Assembly: GCA_947646735.1 (NCBI GenBank)
Contig: CANTFK010000982.1
Span: 141,827-205,826 of the forward strand
Direction of reading: 5' to 3'
DNA: 64,000 nucleotides
DNA from: Peronospora farinosa
Taxonomy: Eukaryota > Oomycota > Peronosporomycetes > Peronosporales > Peronosporaceae
Shown piece after piece: positions 60,664 to 64,000 of the stretch (positions within the stretch are counted from its first letter, which is position 1; every line of letters starts with the position of its first letter). A program made the translations under genes and the position numbers. The notes beneath the pieces were generated by a model. That model was not told where the DNA came from. It saw only the letters and a program-made list of their open reading frames with translations, and did no database searches.

Positions 60664-63600
60664 CGAGATAATGGAGCCGAGGCAAATATAGCCGATGACC
60701 AGGTCTGGGTCCACGAGAGTGGAGAGCTATGCGCGGAAGATATTGACAAAAACTGTTCGATTATCCCCGAGGTCGCCCCTTCTACAGACGAAGTCACGAT
60801 GGAAGATATCCAGATTCTAGACTGTGGTGTAACTCCAAAGGAGCAAGTGGACCGTCTCCGCCAAATCATTTGGCAGAAACGACATCTGTTGATGCGAAAA
60901 GGCAACGCGTTACCCCCGGCAGCCCGAGGAGCGGTGTGCGACATCGATGTGGGAAATGCACGGCCTATCGCCCAACGTGTACGGAAAGTGGCCCCTCAGT
61001 TTAGGGAGAAGCTGTCGGACCTAATCAAGGGCCTGCTATCGTCTAAGATCATCCAGCATTCTACCTCACCATGGGCCAGCCCAATTGTGATCATCGTCAA
61101 GAAGAATGGAGTGGATATAAGGTTGTGTATCGATTACCGGATGGTGAACGAGCTGACGCGCCTCATGGTGTACCCTATGTCTCTCGTTAACGAATTGTTG
61201 CAAGATTTGGACAAAGCCCTATGGTGTTGCTCGCTGGACATGGCCAGTGGTTTTTGGGTAGTCAGTATGACTGAGAGGGCTCGTTTGATTTCGGCATTTG
61301 TGACTCCGTTTGAGTTGTTTGAGTGGAAAAGAATGCCGTTTGGACTAAAGAATGCGCCGCAGATCTATCAGCGGCTGTTGGATAATGCTTTATATGGATT
61401 TCTTACGATTTCCTCAAAGCCGGGCTCTGACAAACAAGAGAACCTGTTCGAGTTGGGTAATCCCGAGGGAGACCTCAAGAATTCTACATTAGGACGTAGT
61501 TCGAGATAATGGAGCCGAGGCAAATATAGCCGATGACCAGGTCTGGGTCCACGAGAGTGGAGAGCTATGCGCGGAAGATATTGACAAAAACTGTTCGATT
61601 ATCCCCGAGGTCGCCCCTTCTACAGACGAAGTCACGATGGAAGATATCCAGATTCTAGACTGTGGTGTAACTCCAAAGGAGCAAGTGGACCGTCTCCGCC
61701 AAATCATTTGGCAGAAACGACATCTGTTGATGCGAAAAGGCAACGCGTTACCCCCGGCAGCCCGAGGAGCGGTGTGCGACATCGATGTGGGAAATGCACG
61801 GCCTATCGCCCAACGTGTACGGAAAGTGGCCCCTCAGTTTAGGGAGAAGCTGTCGGACCTAATCAAGGGCCTGCTATCGTCTAAGATCATCCAGCATTCT
61901 ACCTCACCATGGGCCAGCCCAATTGTGATCATCGTCAAGAAGAATGGAGTGGATATAAGGTTGTGTATCGATTACCGGATGGTGAACGAGCTGACGCGCC
62001 TCATGGTGTACCCTATGTCTCTCGTTAACGAATTGTTGCAAGATTTGGACAAAGCCCTATGGTGTTGCTCGCTGGACATGGCCAGTGGTTTTTGGGTAGT
62101 CAGTATGACTGAGAGGGCTCGTTTGATTTCGGCATTTGTGACTCCGTTTGAGTTGTTTGAGTGGAAAAGAATGCCGTTTGGACTAAAGAATGCGCCGCAG
62201 ATCTATCAGCGGCTGTTGGATAATGCTTTATATGGATTTCTTACGATTTCCTCAAAGCCGGGCTCTGACAAACAAGAGAACCTGTTCGAGTTGGGTAATC
62301 CCGAGGGAGACCTCAAGAATTCTACATTAGGACGTAGTTCGAGATAATGGAGCCGAGGCAAATATAGCCGATGACCAGGTCTGGGTCCACGAGAGTGGAG
62401 AGCTATGCGCGGAAGATATTGACAAAAACTGTTCGATTATCCCCGAGGTCGCCCCTTCTACAGACGAAGTCACGATGGAAGATATCCAGATTCTAGACTG
62501 TGGTGTAACTCCAAAGGAGCAAGTGGACCGTCTCCGCCAAATCATTTGGCAGAAACGACATCTGTTGATGCGAAAAGGCAACGCGTTACCCCCGGCAGCC
62601 CGAGGAGCGGTGTGCGACATCGATGTGGGAAATGCACGGCCTATCGCCCAACGTGTACGGAAAGTGGCCCCTCAGTTTAGGGAGAAGCTGTCGGACCTAA
62701 TCAAGGGTCTGCTATCGTCTAAGATCATCCAGCATTCTACCTCACCATGGGCCAGCCCAATTGTGATCATCGTCAAGAAGAATGGAGTGGATATAAGGTT
62801 GTGTATCGATTACCGGATGGTGAACGAGCTGACGCGCCTCATGGTGTACCCTATGTCTCTCGTTAACGAATTGTTGCAAGATTTGGACAAAGCCCTATGG
62901 TGTTGCTCGCTGGACATGGCCAGTGGTTTTTGGGTAGTCAGTATGACTGAGAGGGCTCGTTTGATTTCGGCATTTGTGACTCCGTTTGAGTTGTTTGAGT
63001 GGAAAAGAATGCCGTTTGGACTAAAGAATGCGCCGCAGATCTATCAGCGGCTGTTGGATAATGCTTTATATGGATTTCTTACGATTTCCTCAAAGCCGGG
63101 CTCTGACAAACAAGAGAACCTGTTCGAGTTGGGTAATCCCGAGGGAGACCTCAAGAATTCTACATTAGGACGTAGTTCGAGATAATGGAGCCGAGGCAAA
63201 TATAGCCGATGACCAGGTCTGGGTCCACGAGAGTGGAGAGCTATGCGCGGAAGATATTGACAAAAACTGTTCGATTATCCCCGAGGTCGCCCCTTCTACA
63301 GACGAAGTCACGATGGAAGATATCCAGATTCTAGACTGTGGTGTAACTCCAAAGGAGCAAGTGGACCGTCTCCGCCAAATCATTTGGCAGAAACGACATC
63401 TGTTGATGCGAAAAGGCAACGCGTTACCCCCGGCAGCCCGAGGAGCGGTGTGCGACATCGATGTGGGAAATGCACGGCCTATCGCCCAACGTGTACGGAA
63501 AGTGGCCCCTCAGTTTAGGGAGAAGCTGTCGGACCTAATCAAGGGCCTGCTATCGTCTAAGATCATCCAGCATTCTACCTCACCATGGGCCAGCCCAATT

Positions 63601-64000
63601 GTGATCATCGTCAAGAAGAATGGAGTGGATATAAGGTTGTGTATCGATTACCGGATGGTGAACGAGCTGACGCGCCTCATGGTGTACCCTATGTCTCTCG
63701 TTAACGAATTGTTGCAAGATTTGGACAAAGCCCTATGGTGTTGCTCGCTGGACATGGCCAGTGGTTTTTGGGTAGTCAGTATGACTGAGAGGGCTCGTTT
63801 GATTTCGGCATTTGTGACTCCGTTTGAGTTGTTTGAGTGGAAAAGAATGCCGTTTGGACTAAAGAATGCGCCGCAGATCTATCAGCGGCTGTTGGATAAT
63901 GCTTTATATGGATTTCTTACGATTTCCTCAAAGCCGGGCTCTGACAAACAAGAGAACATGTTCGAGTTGGGTAATCCCGAGGGAGACCTCAAGAATTCTA
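60664..64000 (+). repeat. Array units 47-50, last one cut by the window edge
   Basis: Asn36, Ile84, Gly151 and Gln188 in all four. Unit 49 has a silent change (AAGGGTCTGC). Unit 50 has ENM for ENL at residue 216 and stops 16 bp short of its end. Confidence 0.9.

Larger units (their letters stand above)
22112..64000 (+). repeat. Tandem array of 50 copies of an 838-bp truncated reverse-transcriptase unit
   Basis: From CGAGATAATGGAGCCGAGG at 22112 the same unit repeats head-to-tail without spacers to the window edge. Distances between identical points are 838 bp, except 839 in units 1, 5, 6, 7 and 46 (one extra G in the linker) and 837 in unit 36 (one T lost). Forty-nine units are complete and the fiftieth (from 63178) lacks its last 16 bp, so the array probably goes on. 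Each unit encodes the pro-RT linker, RT fingers and palm motifs 1, A and B, and ends in LGRSS followed by a junction TAA. Because 838 is not a multiple of three, each unit is its own reading frame. Differences between units are about a dozen single-base markers. Confidence 0.97.

Noticed and set aside
22938..63458. Recurrent 97-codon minus-strand frame across every unit junction
   Set aside because: It is an antisense shadow of the linker and RT N-terminus; sequence is Ser/Arg-rich without domain features and recurs only because the unit recurs.
22112..64000. CRISPR array, retron or bacterial diversity-generating RT system
   Set aside because: There are no short repeats with spacers, no variable/template repeat and no bacterial gene context; the RT motifs and linked gag/protease are of Ty3/gypsy type.

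Overview
The window reads as nuclear DNA of an oomycete (water mould, Peronosporales-like). This is inferred from short GT-AG introns (55-122 bp), closely packed genes on both strands, a CX4CX9CX2H-repeat protein of the kind automatically labelled 'WRKY19-like' in oomycetes, an SLC1-type symporter, MCM9, SSU72 and a Ty3/gypsy retrotransposon. Genus and species cannot be fixed from the sequence.

Left part (1-15,240): ordinary gene-bearing DNA. It holds the 3' tail of a gene entering from the left edge, an unresolved acidic frame, a one-TM hypothetical protein (-), a decayed coding region (-), a dicarboxylate/amino-acid:cation symporter (-), a second decayed coding region (-), the MCM9 helicase (+, 3 exons), the SSU72 phosphatase (-, 3 exons) tail-to-tail with MCM9, and a five-exon Cys/His-repeat protein (+). 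The exon structures of MCM9, SSU72 and the Cys/His protein were worked out by hand; splices fit GT-AG, keep frame and restore family sequence.

Middle part (15,240-18,491): a repeat island. A minus-strand LTR copy lies between inverted arms that carry minisatellites (a 22-bp unit on both sides in opposite orientation, plus other short-unit tracts). It is followed by a plus-strand LTR and a primer-binding-site-like sequence.

Right part (18,492-64,000): the plus LTR leads into a decayed Ty3/gypsy element (gag with three zinc knuckles, then a DSG aspartic protease, broken by frameshifts and stops). When the element reaches reverse transcriptase, the sequence turns into a head-to-tail array of one 838-bp unit. 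There are 50 copies, the last cut 16 bp short by the window edge, so the array probably continues. Each unit holds the acidic protease-RT linker and the RT fingers/palm up to motif B, and stops just before the place of the catalytic YxDD box. No copy can be a complete RT. Copies differ by a handful of shared single-base markers in mosaic combinations, which indicates expansion and homogenisation by unequal exchange or conversion. This array, about 42 kb in the window, is the outstanding feature: a satellite-like locus made of a truncated RT cassette in which every unit except one keeps a full-length open frame.
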